From NCBI RefSeq assembly GCF_027943255.1, contig NC_072892.1, forward strand, positions 119,305,792 through 119,369,791: a DNA stretch of 64,000 bases, read 5' to 3'. Origin of the DNA: Anastrepha obliqua. Its lineage: Eukaryota > Arthropoda > Insecta > Diptera > Tephritidae. How positions within the stretch are numbered: the stretch's first letter is position 1; each line of letters begins with the position of its first letter. Below are positions 10,495-22,288 of this stretch, piece by piece. The notes under the pieces were generated by a model. That model had not been told where the DNA came from and made no database searches. It worked only from the letters and a program-made list of their open reading frames with translations. The position numbers were made by a program, and so were the translations under genes.

Positions 10495-12020
10495 TGTGCC
10501 ATAAACTATATTTTTATAAACAAATTTAAACGCGTAATGTGCGTATGTACGTTTGTATCTATAAGTACTTTTCCGCTATAAAATCAGCATAATAAATTTA
10601 AAAAATGCCCATAAATGCATTTTCATACAAATAAGCTTACCCTTCTACATATAATATGCGGATGTATCAGTTGTGCTCGTATATTAGCATTTTCAAACAA
10701 TTTAACGGGTTTGCTCCACATTTATAATTCACAGGCAACTTTGAGCAGCTAAAAAGTGGGTAGTGTTTGAGCGCCACTATGGAAGCATATGGCGAAATAC
10801 ATAAAATGTGCATATGTATTTGTGTATGTATACTGACTGTAGTGTGTGCCATTTTGACGAAGTGCCGTTGAACTGTGTAAGCACAATAAATGAAGACATT
10901 AACTGGAAAAGTTGCACGCAACAGTAGCAGGTAGGCGTTGCAGTCTACGGCAACATAAAACATAAACTTAACCCTTCTGCATGATTATATTCGCCCGCCT
11001 CCTCGAGGAAATGTTTTAGCACTGCAATGACCATAGCAAAGCATGAAGGGGGAGAGCGCCTATCGGGTGGTGAGTGCAACTGTGATTATTGGTAATTTTG
11101 TGTGCAATAAAATTGCCAATGATATGAAACATGCGAAGACCGGTCATGCACGCCAATCCAGCCACCGGATGGGTAACGTCGTTAATAATGCAGTAAAAGC
11201 CGGGGAGTCACGGCAAATATGCTTGAGTGTGTATGTATGTATATATAAATATTTACATGCATACATGCATGCATGCTAGGCGGCAGGATTGTGTGAATAT
11301 GTTGCCCTTTTGCCAGCTGCTCGTCCCCAGCTCAAATATTACTATAGTATGGGTAATAATCAGACTACATATCTATGTACATACGAACGTATGCATGCGG
11401 CACACATTTGAATACAGGTTGGGGGGATGCCTCAAATATATTTGCATGGATTTGTATGTTTAGCATTTTCGGTGTTTGCTGTTTGGACGATAAATCGTAT
11501 AAGAGCATTAGTTAGTTTTCCTACTAGCCTTTCCTACATATCCGTACATAGGTGCATACATAGATTAACTTGTGCATATTTACATGAATATCTTTTGTGC
11601 AAAAAGTATTCGAAATTTTTCAAACAAATTTTTTTTATTTCCAGTAGGCTGGGGCATACCACTTTTGAGTGCCTTCACTTAGATGGTGTGTGCGTAATAG
11701 CCCTGTAGCCAGTCATTGTTTGACATATCTGCGAATTTTACTATGTGAATTTAATTTGTGAAATGCCACTGTCTGAATTTTGTGTTTCCAGCGAGCAGAA
11801 TCACTGTCTTTAGTAATATCTACTAATACTAGGCTACCTAAAGATACCCGACAATTTCGAAAATAAAACTTTATGAGAACAGAGTAGAGAGTTTAAAGCT
11901 GATTTTACCATTGCCATGCTTCATTCAGTCCTTTTAGTCGTCCATCAACCCCTATGACTGGCAAAAGCAACACAAAAGCTAAGAAAATCTACTTGAAAAT
12001 AAACGCGCGGGCATCGAAGA
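10495..12020. other. Non-coding stretch, possibly single-copy host DNA
   Basis: No mobile-element signature recognised. Contains CATATGTATG-type simple sequence around 11230-11280. Several overlapping short frames, none with a domain. Confidence 0.4.
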
Positions 12021-12022
12021 TA

Positions 12023-12949
12023 CAAGGTGAAGTCCAAAATAAACACAACTGGCGTCATGAAAATATTTCTGATGGCGCGATCTTTTTAATAAGATAATTT
12101 GTTGGAAGTTGCCTCCCTAGCTGACTTCCACTGAAAGCTTGGTGACATTCGGTTTAGTGGAAGCGAAGTTATTGCGTCTAAAGTGTCAGTATGTTTGTGT
12201 CATCGGTACAAAAATGAGTCTCGAACAAAGAGATAATATCAAATTTTGTTTTAAAATCGATAAAACGTTTAACGAAACATTTGAATTGATGCAAAAAGGC
12301 TTATGGCGATGATTGTCTATCTCGTGCGAGAGTTCATGTGTGGTTATACGTTTCAGAGATAGTTGTGTGGACATAAATGACAATGAACATCTGTAATCAC
12401 CGAAAACTCCATCGAAATTATTTGTAAATTTATCAAAAACGAACCGAAATCATCGTTCAAATTCATGGAATCGGAGTTGAATATCTCCAAAACATGGAGA
12501 TTTGTCCACAAGGAGTTTGTGCCAATGGGCCAAACCGTCAATACAATTGTCAACTTTGCTGTGAATACCGCGAAGGAGGAAGCTGTCGCTAATCGCATTA
12601 TAATGCACCATCTCATCGATCCACTCTTCTGACTGATTTTTTGTCTAGCAATCGGATTTTAACCATCAATGGCTCCCTGTGACTTCTACCTATCCTTAAA
12701 ATTGCGTTTGGACATGAAGGAAAACGTTTTGCGTACGTAGAGGCTATCCACAAGTCATGTACCGACTTCCTGAACGACATTCCAGATTCCGGTTAATCAC
12801 CTGAAACACTTTTTTGAAAAGCGTTTAGATCGCGCAAAACAGTGTAGTGAGACCAGAGGGGACTATTAGGAGTAAACTCGAAGTTATCAGAACAAAGCTC
12901 TTGGCGATTCTATTTTAGCTCAGTCTTGTTTATTTTGGACTTCACTTTG
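12023..12949 (+). mobile_element. Rosa-like mariner, internally deleted, with TIRs and TA target
   Basis: TIRs match at 22 of 23 positions (left CAAGGTGAAGTCCAAAATAA; right the complement with A for G at position 4), flanked by TA at 12021-12022 and 12950-12951. The interior is a mariner-type transposase: MSLEQRDNIKFCFKIDKTF (from about 12213), FRDSCVDINDNE, then a deletion to KTWRFVHKEFVPMGQTVNT, a broken catalytic block near 12590-12650, and APCDFYLSLKLRLDMKE (about 12672). Resembles the rosa lineage known from Ceratitis; the assignment is from memory of family style. Copies also at 32580-33450 and 48668-49750. Non-autonomous. Confidence 0.75.
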
Positions 12950-13009
12950 TATATCAACCGAAATTGGTGTTTAGCATAGATCAGTGCGGACTGAATTTAA
13001 ACACTTAGG

Positions 13010-13600
13010 GTTTAAACTATCGAACGACAAAGACTCGGCGATAGCTATTATCGACAGAATCCGGGCTGCTAATAAGGCTTATTATTGTAAAATAGAATTA
13101 TTTAAATCAAAATATTGTCCAGAGCACATCAAATAAGAAAGTGGGAAACACTAATACGACTCGTCCTTCCATATAACGCAGAAATATGGGCACTGAAAAC
13201 AAATGACATTCTTTAGTTGTTGCGCTTCGAAAGACGCGTCTTTAGGCAAATGCGTGGTCCAATTAAAACAATAGACGACACCTATCCGCATTCGCTACAA
13301 CGATGAAATCAAAGAAATTCTTCAAAGGCAAACTGTAATACGTTTTATCAAAGCCCAACGGATTATATTTATTGGGCTCTTACTGCGCATGCCGAAAGAG
13401 CGAAATGCTAGGAAAGCTTTTATTTTAACACCCTTTGGAGGAAGAAACAGAGGACCCAAAAATAGATGGTTAGATGCGACGTCATCTTAAGGAAATGAAC
13501 GTACACAACTGGGGAGATGAAGCCATGGATAGAATAAAGTGGAGAAAAATTGTTAATGAAACTAAGGTCCATCACTGACTTCAGAGAACAAGAAGAAGAT
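13010..13600 (+). pseudogene. RTE-like LINE C-terminus with AAG tail
   Basis: Past the RT domain: IIDRIRAANKAYY (about 13045), RYNDEIKEILQRQTVIRFIKAQRI (about 13290-13360; quoted in part), LRMPKERNARKA, TPFGGRNRGPKNRWLD (about 13430-13475) and MNVHNWGDEAMDRIKWRKIV in mixed frames (about 13495-13555). Ends in CAAGAAGAAG near 13590-13600. Stops and frameshifts throughout. The same tail style is seen at 9195, 50205 and 55200. Confidence 0.65.
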
Positions 13601-14140
13601 TCTACGAAGAATGATCCGAGCCAGCAATTATCCTCGTCACACTCCAGATAACCTAGTAACACAAATGCTAACCTCGAAAGTGAAATGGGAAGTAGTAAAA
13701 AAGTTTGCAGCAAGGATTGTAATAAAACTCCGAAACCTATAATGGGAGTGCAAAGCGGAATAAAGGCTAATGCGACCGAGCTAGAACAACAGATGCGCTA
13801 TTCAAAGAAGCCTCGTTGAGGCAGATCTCCAGTGGGGGTGGCTATACAAGTATTTACGAACAGGCGATAAGCACGAACACCTAAGGTAAGCCTCAAGACA
13901 AATCCAAACAGACGACAAGTCGATATCGAGCAACGATTAATGGAAGTTAATGACAGCGTACAATCCCCATATACAACTAGGAAAAGAAGCTGGACTCAGG
14001 CACCTGGTATGTCAAAAAGACACAAACGCGGCTCCCCCGCGACAGGAGTCCCAGTATGGAATCATCCGAGAGGGGAGTGCTCGTGGGAGCATGCCTCACA
14101 TACCACTGGCGTCACGGCACCTTTTATGGCGTTTCTGACA
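13601..14140. other. Unassigned stretch, possible degenerate coding DNA
   Basis: On the plus strand two overlapping frames (13940-14152 and 13950-14138) are GC-richer than their surroundings, and an upstream phrase VKWEVVKKFAARIV is coding-like. I could not match it to a family. It may be another LINE relic. Confidence 0.3.
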
Positions 14141-14359
14141 TTTCGATTTTAATCTCCTCAGGCAAAAAAAAACACAAAAAAAGCCTTATGTAACAGGTCC
14201 AGGAGACGAGGCGATTTGAAGCGTAGCTTACATTTATGCAAAAACAGCAACGCATTGCCATCGCTACAGAAATGTGACCTTGTTTTTGGATCCAAATATT
14301 ATTAGAGACATCGCTCCCTTGGCATGAGCCTATAAATATTATATTATATATCTTCCCAG

Positions 14360-14610
14360 ACATTGTAGCCGAATGGATTGGGGAGTGATTAACATTTAAT
14401 AGAGTTCAGGTTCGAGACCCCGTTCCTGAAACACCAAATAATAGAAAAGGTTTTTTTAATAGCAATCGCCCCTTGGCAGACATTGTCATTGTATGCCTCG
14501 GTGTGTATTTCCGCGATGAGAAAGCTTCCCATAAAAACCATCTGCCACTCGGTGGTGGCATAAAACTGCAGCTCACTCCCCTGCAAATCAACTCCCTGAA
14601 AGCTATTAGG
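14360..14610 (+). repeat. SINE-A related copy, divergent subfamily, with Pol III boxes
   Basis: Starts with a tRNA-like head: A box TAGCCGAATGGA at 14366-14377 and B box GGTTCGAGACC at 14409-14419, the internal promoter layout of RNA polymerase III genes. The body shares TAATAGC, CGCCCCTTGGCAG and TGTATTTCCGCGATGAGAAA with SINE-A, then diverges in a way consistent with a sister subfamily (CCATCTGCCACTCGGTGGTG against ATCTGCCGTTCGGAGTCGG). Transcribed plus strand if active. Confidence 0.65.
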
Positions 14611-15335
14611 AGTTTTCAGAGCTCGGATGGTCGCACTCTTTTGTTTTTGATGCGCGTGCTGGGATATCGACTCCGTTCCAAAGGTAAATCTTTCCGCGAA
14701 TATTAGGCCCAGCACAAAAAAGGGAAAAACTAACAATAACTGTGGATGTAGTAATAACGACGGAAGAAAATGATGCTTACGTGGCGATTGCGTCAGCGGT
14801 GCTACTCGAAATTCGATAATTAAAAATATAATATAATTCCTGCAAAACATATGCAGAAATTTCGTCGGCATTATGTTTATCTAATTAAGCTATATAATAT
14901 GATAATAAAATTTTCAAAAAATATAATTCCATTAACTTGAAAACGCGTAATTGCGATCGCACATCAAAAATTACACCACGCAGTTCGCGCAATTTCTCTT
15001 CTCTCATTAGGAAGAATCGGCGAAGCTCGGTCAGAAATGTATTTGCACTATAGTCTGACAGGATAGAAAAATAAGTATGCATCAAGTGAGCAAGGCAAAA
15101 CCAACAAAAAATTAATTTTCTGATCCATTCCGCTCTTGTGGATGACGACCGAACGATGATTGAGTTATGGTTGTGTTAACTTTGGGAAGTTCAATAAGTG
15201 GTTAATATCAAGGTATGCTATATTAACAGGAGTAGAAAATAAATGAGAGCCAAGATACTTAACTTTTAGAGCTTCGACGATTCTACCTCATCGTCCATAC
15301 AGGAGACTCAAAAAAAAGTAATACCGAGTCGCAAA
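14611..15335. other. Non-coding stretch, no gene recognised
   Basis: The longest minus frame nearby (14389-14871) overlaps the SINE and has no recognisable domain. Nothing else supported. Confidence 0.4.
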
Positions 15336-15339
15336 GCAT

Positions 15340-15600
15340 GCATACCATTTGCTCTAAGAGCACCCACAAAATTCAAGAGCTGAGATTTCATTGAACTTAG
15401 ATGTTCCTTCGAACGCCTCTAAGTCACACCTGACCAGAATGATTTCACGACCTTGCAAGTTTGTGCACTTGCCCAGTGCTCGCTGAGTTAACGCAAAACT
15501 CAGCCTTCTAGCAGCAGCTCACAGGTAGTCAAGGGGAACTCAATCGTCGTATTACGCGGCGATTGTTGACAGTAAGACAGATAAAAATTATTTGGTTATG
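15340..15600 (-). pseudogene. LINE-A fragment (RNase H to C-terminus region)
   Basis: The plus-strand text CACAAAATTCAAGAGCTGAG, CCAGAATGATTTCACGACCT and AGGTAGTCAAGGGGAACTCA aligns with LINE-A at 29930-30110 (for example CCAGAAGGATTTCACGATGA and TGGTAGTCAGGGGGATCACG). It covers the region after RNase H of an I-like element on the minus strand. Too decayed to translate. Confidence 0.5.
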
Positions 15601-16655
15601 CATATCTTCTGTCGATCTTGCATATTCAGCAGTCTCCCTAGAATTTTTTTAGGTGATAAGGTAACCCTTATTGATGGTCAGATATTGGGCTTCACATGGA
15701 ATTCTTATCCAATCGCTGGAGATATGTGATGTTTTTCTTTATGAGATCAGACTTTTTTATTAGAATTCTATAATTCTTACTCAATAAAAGTCGTGCGAGA
15801 ATTCCCATCACTTGCTTATTATTAACATCTCTCAATTTTATTAAATTTGGTGTACTATGCAAAGAACATTCAACAATGTAGAAGTGATTTCGATGTTTCT
15901 TTCTTTCGAACCGCTACTGAAATCTTAATCCTTAACCTTTTAAAGTTCATATTTTTAATATGAAATGGAGCTTCAATACACAGCTAAGTTTATTGCACGA
16001 AAATTACCCATTTGCGAGCGTAATAAAAAATCTTCTCTTCTTAAACATGGATAGGCCAAATCTTAGACCCTGGTTCGATACCTACGAATAAACCTACATT
16101 AAATCCTCGATTGACCTACAAAATACCATTGAGTTTTGACAAGTTTTTTTAAGCTGTGGTGTTATGCGCACATACTCGTACTTTGTACCCGCAACGTCAA
16201 CCAAAACCGTTACTAGATTTTTGCACCTTGTTAAGCTAAATACAGTGAGCTATAAAACTGTGTACTCAGAAAAACTTTTAAAATTCTGGTTTCAGGTTAG
16301 CTCGCAGTTTCGATAAAATTTCTAAGAATTTTGCTCAAAGTTCAAGATTTTGAGTTATGTGAAGATTTTGAGTTCATGCTAAAGGAATTATATTTTTATA
16401 AAAAAAGTAGTGGTATAAACACACCATTTTTTTTCACCTGATGCATGTGAGAAAAATCCGTAAGAGCACGAATTAATAATGGTTAGGGAAAGTGTATAAA
16501 TAGACAAGACTTACTGTCCGTTCTAGTGCAACCAAAATGTTTTGGAGCTCTGGTCGCTCAGACAAAACCGGTAACATTATCTTGATTGGGGCAACACACT
16601 TTATGAAGCACATCTAAGGGAAATAGAGCATCTCTCAGACTATATATAGTCATAA
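15601..16655. other. Non-coding stretch, no gene recognised
   Basis: AT-rich with no coding signature or element boundary until the Helitron start at 16656. Confidence 0.4.
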
Positions 16656-16805
16656 TCTATATATTATATATAAAAATTCAGCCGTTTTTCGCGTTGTGAT
16701 GAACTTTACGGAGAATGGCTCAACCGATTTTAACCAAACTTTGTCACATTGAAGAGACACATGTGGAGAAGGTTTGTGTTTTAAAATTGTAAGAATCGGA
16801 TACCA

Positions 16806-17338
16806 GGGTCTCGAGAAATAGGACAAAACGTGGACCCGGGTAACCCTAGGATGTGTTTGTACAATATGGACAGCAAATGGAAGGTGTTGATGATTTCTAT
16901 AGTATAGAGTATTTTTCATACCATTCCGTGCCCAGGGTCTCGAGATATAGGCCAAAACGTGGGCCCGGATAACCCTAGGATGTGTTTGTACAATATGGGT
17001 AGCAAATGGAAGCTGTTGATGATTTCTATAGTATAGAGAATTTTTCATACCGTTCCGTGACTAGGGTCTCGAGATATAGGCCAAAACGTCGACCCGGGTA
17101 ACCCTGGATGTGGAAGCTGTTGGTGAATGCTTTAGTACAGAGTATTTTTCATGCCGCTCCGTTACTGGGGTCGCGGGATATAAGTCAAAACGTGGACCCG
17201 GGTAACCTTTGGTTGTGTATGTACAATATGGATATAAAATGGAAGCTGTTGGTGAATGCTTTAGTACAGAGTATTTTTCATGCCGCTCCGTGACTGGGGT
17301 CTCGAGATATAAGTCAAAACGTGGACTCGGGTAACCTT
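16806..17338. repeat. 129-bp minisatellite inside Helitron H2
   Basis: Units begin with GGGTCTCGAGATATAGGcCA at 16806, 16935, 17064, 17168 and 17297: spacings 129, 129, 104 and 129 bp, then a partial unit. The 104-bp unit lacks an internal block containing the TGTTTGTACAATATGG phrase. Units differ by scattered substitutions, so the array is not brand new. Minisatellites are common in Helitrons. Confidence 0.85.
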
Positions 17339-18007
17339 AAGTATTAAAAATGGGTTTCGTAAAGTTTGGTTGTAATTCGGAACACCGGCAACGTGTACAG
17401 CGTTCTTTTGAACCAGCCATAATGTCGTTTACTTTTTTAACGCTTGGGGCGGAACTGAACTGTCAAATTGACAGTGTGAGTTACAATGTGTCAATATTTT
17501 TTTCTGATTTGGATGCCATAAGGAGATGAGGTAAGTGCAAAGTGTAAACATTTTTTGTGAATTTTTTTGGAGTGGATTTTGGAACAGTGAATAATTTCTT
17601 ACGAAATTTGAGAATTTAATGTGAAATCCGAATGTTCAAATGAAATTATGTTTTGTGAATTTATTTTTTCGGTTCATATGCGATAAGCTATGATACACCA
17701 TGAGTGAAAAAAATGGTAAAAAAAAAATGAAAAAGCAAAAGAAATTGTTAAAGGATGCAAAAGAAGAGCAGGAAAAATGCGTAACTTTGATAAAAAAATT
17801 AATAGTCTTATCATGCAAATTGTCAACAATTTTCAGAAGAAAAGAGATGATTTAAGAAAATCACAACAAAATAAAATAATCCTGACCATGTGGACTTGGT
17901 CTTTTAAACACATATGCATTGAAAATATAATTCACAAAATTGAAAAAAAAAAACATGTTTTAAAGTCTCAGAATACCATAATTACAATCATGTTTATTAC
18001 AGTACAA

Positions 18008-18461
18008 ATGCCAAGACAATCACGTAATCATATTGGTCGTTCGACAAATAATAATAGGCGCATGAGAACGGAATAACGCGACATCAGAAGAACGTCAAGA
18101 ACAAAATGAAATAGTCAAACGATTGATGAATAATGTTATCCAAGCAACTATTTTGTTTGGCAAATTCAAGAAAGAAGACGTTCTAATACCGAGAATTCCA
18201 ATGATTCCACCTGAATTGCCATTTGAATTCAAGCGTTTGCAACTGCCCATTCGTTTAGCATTTCCAATAACTATCATTAAATCACAAGGGCAAACTTTAG
18301 AAACATGCGGGATGAATTTAGAAGAACCAGTATTCACCCATGGTCAACTATATGTTGGCTGTTCACGTGTTGGGAAGCCAACAACATTAGGTATATATTA
18401 TATTTACTCAAAAACAAATAGAAAAACAAAAAATATTGTTTATGCCAAAGCGGTTGAATAA
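18008..18461 (+). pseudogene. Helitron Rep/helicase, N-terminus joined to C-terminus
   Basis: ATG at 18008 gives MPRQSRNHIGRSTNNNRRM, the typical start of insect Helitron polyproteins; a stop follows near 18074. From 18123 the frame encodes the C-terminal end of the Pif1-like SF1 helicase: ATILFGKFKKEDVLIPRIP, then LPIRLAFPITI, KSQGQTLETCGMNLEEP, HGQLYVGCSRVG, ending TKNIVYAKAVE. The whole rolling-circle Rep domain and most of the helicase are deleted. Full proteins are over 1,300 residues. Confidence 0.8.
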
Positions 18462-18560
18462 AGAATAAAGAAATAAATAATATGAAAACCATATCTTTTC
18501 TGTTCTAAACCATATCTATTCTCTTTTAGTTTGCCCAGCGAAGCGGGCCGGGCTTGCCAG

Positions 18561-19954
18561 TCATATATAAGTATATAGTCAATATTCATCAACAAGTGAT
18601 CATCATCCAAAGCTATGCTTCTTCTGGCGTAACTTATAATGCAAGTTGTTAATCTCAGTATCTAACCATTCCCAAAGTATACGTCGACTTTTGTCATCTT
18701 GCCCTTATCTTGAAGTATTTTTTAAAAAGTATCGATCCTCTTTTATTGTTAAATGAATAATAGCCCTTTTACACGTATTTTTCGTCAAAAATACCGACCT
18801 CGTTCAACGCATTTGTTATCGCCCTAACCCACACGCCAGCCGAGAGCTTCCACTGTAAGCGTTGCGTTGTATTTTAGGCTTATGTAATAATTACTTTTTA
18901 AGTAAACCTTTACAAAAATAAATATATAACACATAAAAGATGAAACTGTAAAATTTTCCGTATATTTAAGTGACTTGAAAGCTTCTGAACCCATTGCGAG
19001 ATTCGAAAGAAAATAAGATTGTCACACCAGTTAGCAACTCAAATACACACACATACATGTGTTATGCATGTGCGTGCATATGTGGTGAAAATTTCGCAAC
19101 CAGGCAGAGACATATCACTTTTGCGTTGGCATCTATTTAACGGTTCCTTGACAACTGGCATATGGTGTGACATCAAATATCAAGTAATAAATTAAATAAA
19201 TGACAAAAGGGACGGCTTGTTGGCAAATACATAAATTGTTATTTTTTGGAAAGTTCCGAAGCGGACACATACATACGCATACATATATTATATATAGAAA
19301 TATATTCATACACATACACATATGTGCAAAAAGTGTGCAAAAAAGCTCAAAAATTAGCTCAACATTTAACAGCTGAAAAAAGTGTATTTTAAATAAATAA
19401 ACCCTTTGGAAACTAGGGCAAAAGTAGAAATTCCGTTTGCTGTGGAATTTTATTTACACTTTAATTTCACTTTTTTAAATTGTGATAGCCAACTTTTGAA
19501 ATATTTTTCGCTCATTGAAATATTTAATAACGAAACTATTCTTTAAGCGCTACATCCATTCACAGCCACACAAACACGTTCTCTCTCATACACAGAAAGG
19601 CATAAAAAGAGGAGCGGAAGCAGAGTAAAACTAATTTCGTGTGTCTGGGGTTCATGCAACTACTCCACAGCTTGGCAATGTCGCTGTCCAAGCGCCGTGC
19701 ACGCCACGGCGTATGAGTGACGTAGGTAGAATACGCTGTTTTGCGCGATATGCGATATTTCCGCGATGCCAGCTGCAACAAATTTCGCGTGTGTTTGTAT
19801 TTTCCCTTTTCTGGTGCACAACACAGCAATTTACGAAGATTAATTGCAAACTGGCACAATGCACGCCCGCTAACACCATCACAATAACTGCTATATACAT
19901 ACATATATGGGTGTAGCATGCATATGTATGTATGTAGATACATATACAAACATA
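18561..19954. other. Non-coding stretch, no gene recognised
   Basis: Contains simple CATA/TATG sequence near 19040-19080, 19265-19325 and 19915-19945. Three overlapping frames over 19560-19949 contradict each other and show no domain. Confidence 0.4.
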
Positions 19955-20399
19955 AGGGTGGGTCGAATCTTTCTTCTGTGCTATTGGGTAAATTAAAAAT
20001 CTGTAAATATCACATAGAGAATAGTATGTGCCTTGATCGGCAAGCTTAGTACAAACGTACTAGTTTATGTAGTGGAGAGGTGATAAAAGAGGAGAGGGGA
20101 ATGCAGCGATTAGAATTTATAAAATTGTAAAACTGTGATTCTTTTCAGTAAATAATATATATGCACATCTATTTTTATAGACATTATTGGTGAATTGAAT
20201 ACAACTCACCACCAAAAGTATGAATTAGCGATTATTGTAATTAATTGCGTTCACTAGCACAGGAAAATTTAAAGGCGTGATTTTATTGGTAATGGGAATA
20301 ACTTTCCGCCCTCGTAAAAGAGGTGTCGCAGCTATTTTTTTGTGTTCACTGTCGTAATATATTGGCGATTTTAACGTGTATATGTGAGGACTCGATCGC

Positions 20400-20760
20400 A
20401 GTAGTTAGCATTCGTTTGAAGCGTAAAGCTCCTTTTTTATCTGACGTCAAAAATCTAGACGTTCGTCAGCTTCATTATTACCTTTAAAGAAAAAGTGCAG
20501 CTGAAACCTGTCGTATATTGATCAATATTTATGGTAACCACGCTCCAATAAATACAATAAATACAACTTGTAAAGAGTGGTTTCGACGCTTCCAAAGAGG
20601 CAATTTTGACGTGAGTGATAAAGATCGAAAAGGGGCATTGAAAAAATTCGATGATTCTCAACTTCACCAATTATTGGATGAAGACGCAAGTCGACTACTA
20701 TAGCTGTACTCGGCCACGATTTGCTGTGGCTTAACTGGTATGGTATCATTGCATTAGGGA
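20400..20760 (+). pseudogene. Mariner transposase N-terminal fragment (cecropia-type)
   Basis: From about 20457 the text encodes a degraded helix-turn-helix region, then CKEWFRRFQRGNFDVSDKDR (20571-20630) and GALKKFDDSQLHQLLDEDAS, matching the linker of Hsmar1/cecropia-type mariners (TCKxWFxRFKxNDFDVxDKER style). The next helix-turn-helix (AVLGHDLLWL) trails off and the catalytic domain is absent. Confidence 0.65.
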
Positions 20761-20778
20761 TACAACGGCGTAAAATTA

Positions 20779-20880
20779 GTTCCTTCTCCTATTTGTGGTG
20801 TGCGTCTCGATATTTTCCTCAAATTTCCTACAATTTTTAACCACCTCCGAAGAACGGATGATTTCTTCTCATGAAATTCT
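20779..20880 (-). repeat. SINE-A fragment interrupted by LINE-D
   Basis: Carries the SINE tail text (minus orientation): TTCTCCTATTTGTGGTGTGC, CAAATTTCC, ACCTCCGAAGAACGGATGAT and TTCTCATGAAATTC. It stops where the poly-A of LINE-D copy 2 begins, so the LINE probably landed in the SINE. Confidence 0.6.
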
Positions 20881-20882
20881 TT

Positions 20883-22288
20883 TTTTTTTTTGTTTTTTTT
20901 TTTTGTCGGGACAACTAGCAAGTGCAGCACTCAGACATTAATTGAGTCCATTGTACTACACTTGGATTCCCTTTTAATTTTCTTTAAATCTACCCGATCT
21001 CCGAAGAAATCTGAGTAGATCTTGTGGTGCCAAGGAGCCAAGATGGTCGCTTCTTAACACATCAGTGCCAAAGACCTCAAACCTGATTCGACACACAGGA
21101 AGTGGTCCGCCGTCTCATCCTCCTCTTCACAAGCTGGGCAGAGTACTTTGTCTGAGATGCCCAACCTTTCTATGTGCTTTGCCCACAGAAAGTGGCCCAA
21201 CCAGCCGTCTGCACTCCCCTCTGCTTAATGACAGAAGGGTTTGCAACAGTCGATCGGACATGACAGGTATAGGACTTGACTACCCCTGGTGTGGTTGGAG
21301 GGCTGTCTAAGGCCATAAGCGCAGCTTGGCTGTCGCTGCAGACACAGATAGATCTGCCTCTCCATCGTTTTTCCACAACAAAATAGCTTCTTGAACTGCA
21401 TACACCTTCGCTTGAAACACAGATGCATGCATTCCAAGAGCAAAGTGCAGTTTTGTCCCGCTCTATTCCACGTAGACCCCAGAGCCAGAGCCATGCTCGG
21501 TCCTGGAGCCATCCGTAAAAATGCGAAAACAGTTTTTACCGGGCTCATTTTCTGAGTCTCCCCACAACTGAGCCTTTGGTAGCACTACACTGTATCTCTT
21601 TTCAAGTACGACTCTTGATGGCATGGAGTCAAGGGGCATGGAGAGAATCGTTGGATCGATGTCCATGCCTTCTCTGTGGTCCAATGCCGGACAAGGGCCG
21701 TACCAGTTCCCATTGTGTTTCAGTCTGCAGATGGCCTTCAAGGCCTCTCCTCGGATGAAAGCATCAAGTGGTAAACCAATCAGAGCATCTAGTGCCGGGC
21801 CTGAAGTAGTCGGAAAAGCTCCGGTGCAACAGATGGCCACAGTGCGTTGTAATCTCGATAAGGTCCTCCTGACTCCCACTAGGGAGAGTATACTCATCCA
21901 GATCACTGATGCATAGTTGATACTGGGTCTTATCATAGCCGTGTAGATCCATAGGATCTTGCTAGGAGAGAGACCCCACGTTTTCCCAAAGACACTTTTG
22001 CACTGCCAGAAAGCTGTCAGCGCTTTGGATGCCTTTGTTTCAACGTGTGATTTCCATAGGAACTTACTATCGAGGATTACTCCAAGATATTTAATTTCCT
22101 TGGACAGCTGGATTGTGACTCCTTTTAGCTTTGGCAGAACGAGTCCATCAAGGTTCCTCCTTAAAGGAGGGCAATACCAGTCTTGGCGGGATTTGCCGAT
22201 AGCCCGTTCGCACAGCACCAAGTGTCAATCCGATCCAGAGTTTTCTGCACTTTCATGCAGATGTTCATAAGTGCCCTAGTAGGACGTC
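20883..22288 (-). pseudogene. LINE-D copy 2: RT thumb, RNase H, C-terminus
   Basis: Minus-strand non-LTR element ending in A-rich sequence (T runs 20880-20904). From 22288 down: KVQKTLDRIDTWCCANGL and NPAKTGI (after the RT catalytic box), YLGVILDSKFLWKSHV, AFWQCKSVFGKTWGL, IYTAMIRPSINYASVIW, LQRTVAICCTGAFPTT, then RNase H: RIFTDGSRTEHGSGSGVYVE (about 21520-21463), frameshifted continuation through DSQAALMALD (about 21330), and a C-terminal zinc-knuckle-like end. The 252-residue open frame 22221-21463 is the longest intact piece. I/R1/LOA-type, 5' truncated. Frames shift at least twice. Confidence 0.75.

Larger units (their letters stand above)
16656..18560 (+). mobile_element. Deleted Helitron (H2)
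   Basis: The 5' end is TCTATATATTATATATAAAA preceded by A (16655). The 3' end has the hairpin GCCCAGCGAAGCGGGC (from 18533) followed by CGGGCTTGCCAG and T, close to the canonical CTRR-T rule with CCAG in place of CTAG. Helitrons insert between A and T without TSDs, which fits. At 1,905 bp it keeps only the extreme N- and C-terminal coding parts of the Rep/helicase and carries a 129-bp tandem repeat. Non-autonomous. Confidence 0.75.

Noticed and set aside
14389..14871. 160-codon minus-strand ORF as a gene
   Set aside because: Runs across a SINE copy in antisense orientation; no domain.
16806..17338. Regular repeats that might be taken for a CRISPR-like array
   Set aside because: Units are 129 bp, contiguous and without unique spacers, inside a eukaryotic Helitron. 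It is a minisatellite.
19560..19949. 130-codon minus-strand ORF as a gene
   Set aside because: Competes with two other overlapping frames of similar length, contains simple-sequence-derived residues and shows no domain or intron signals.
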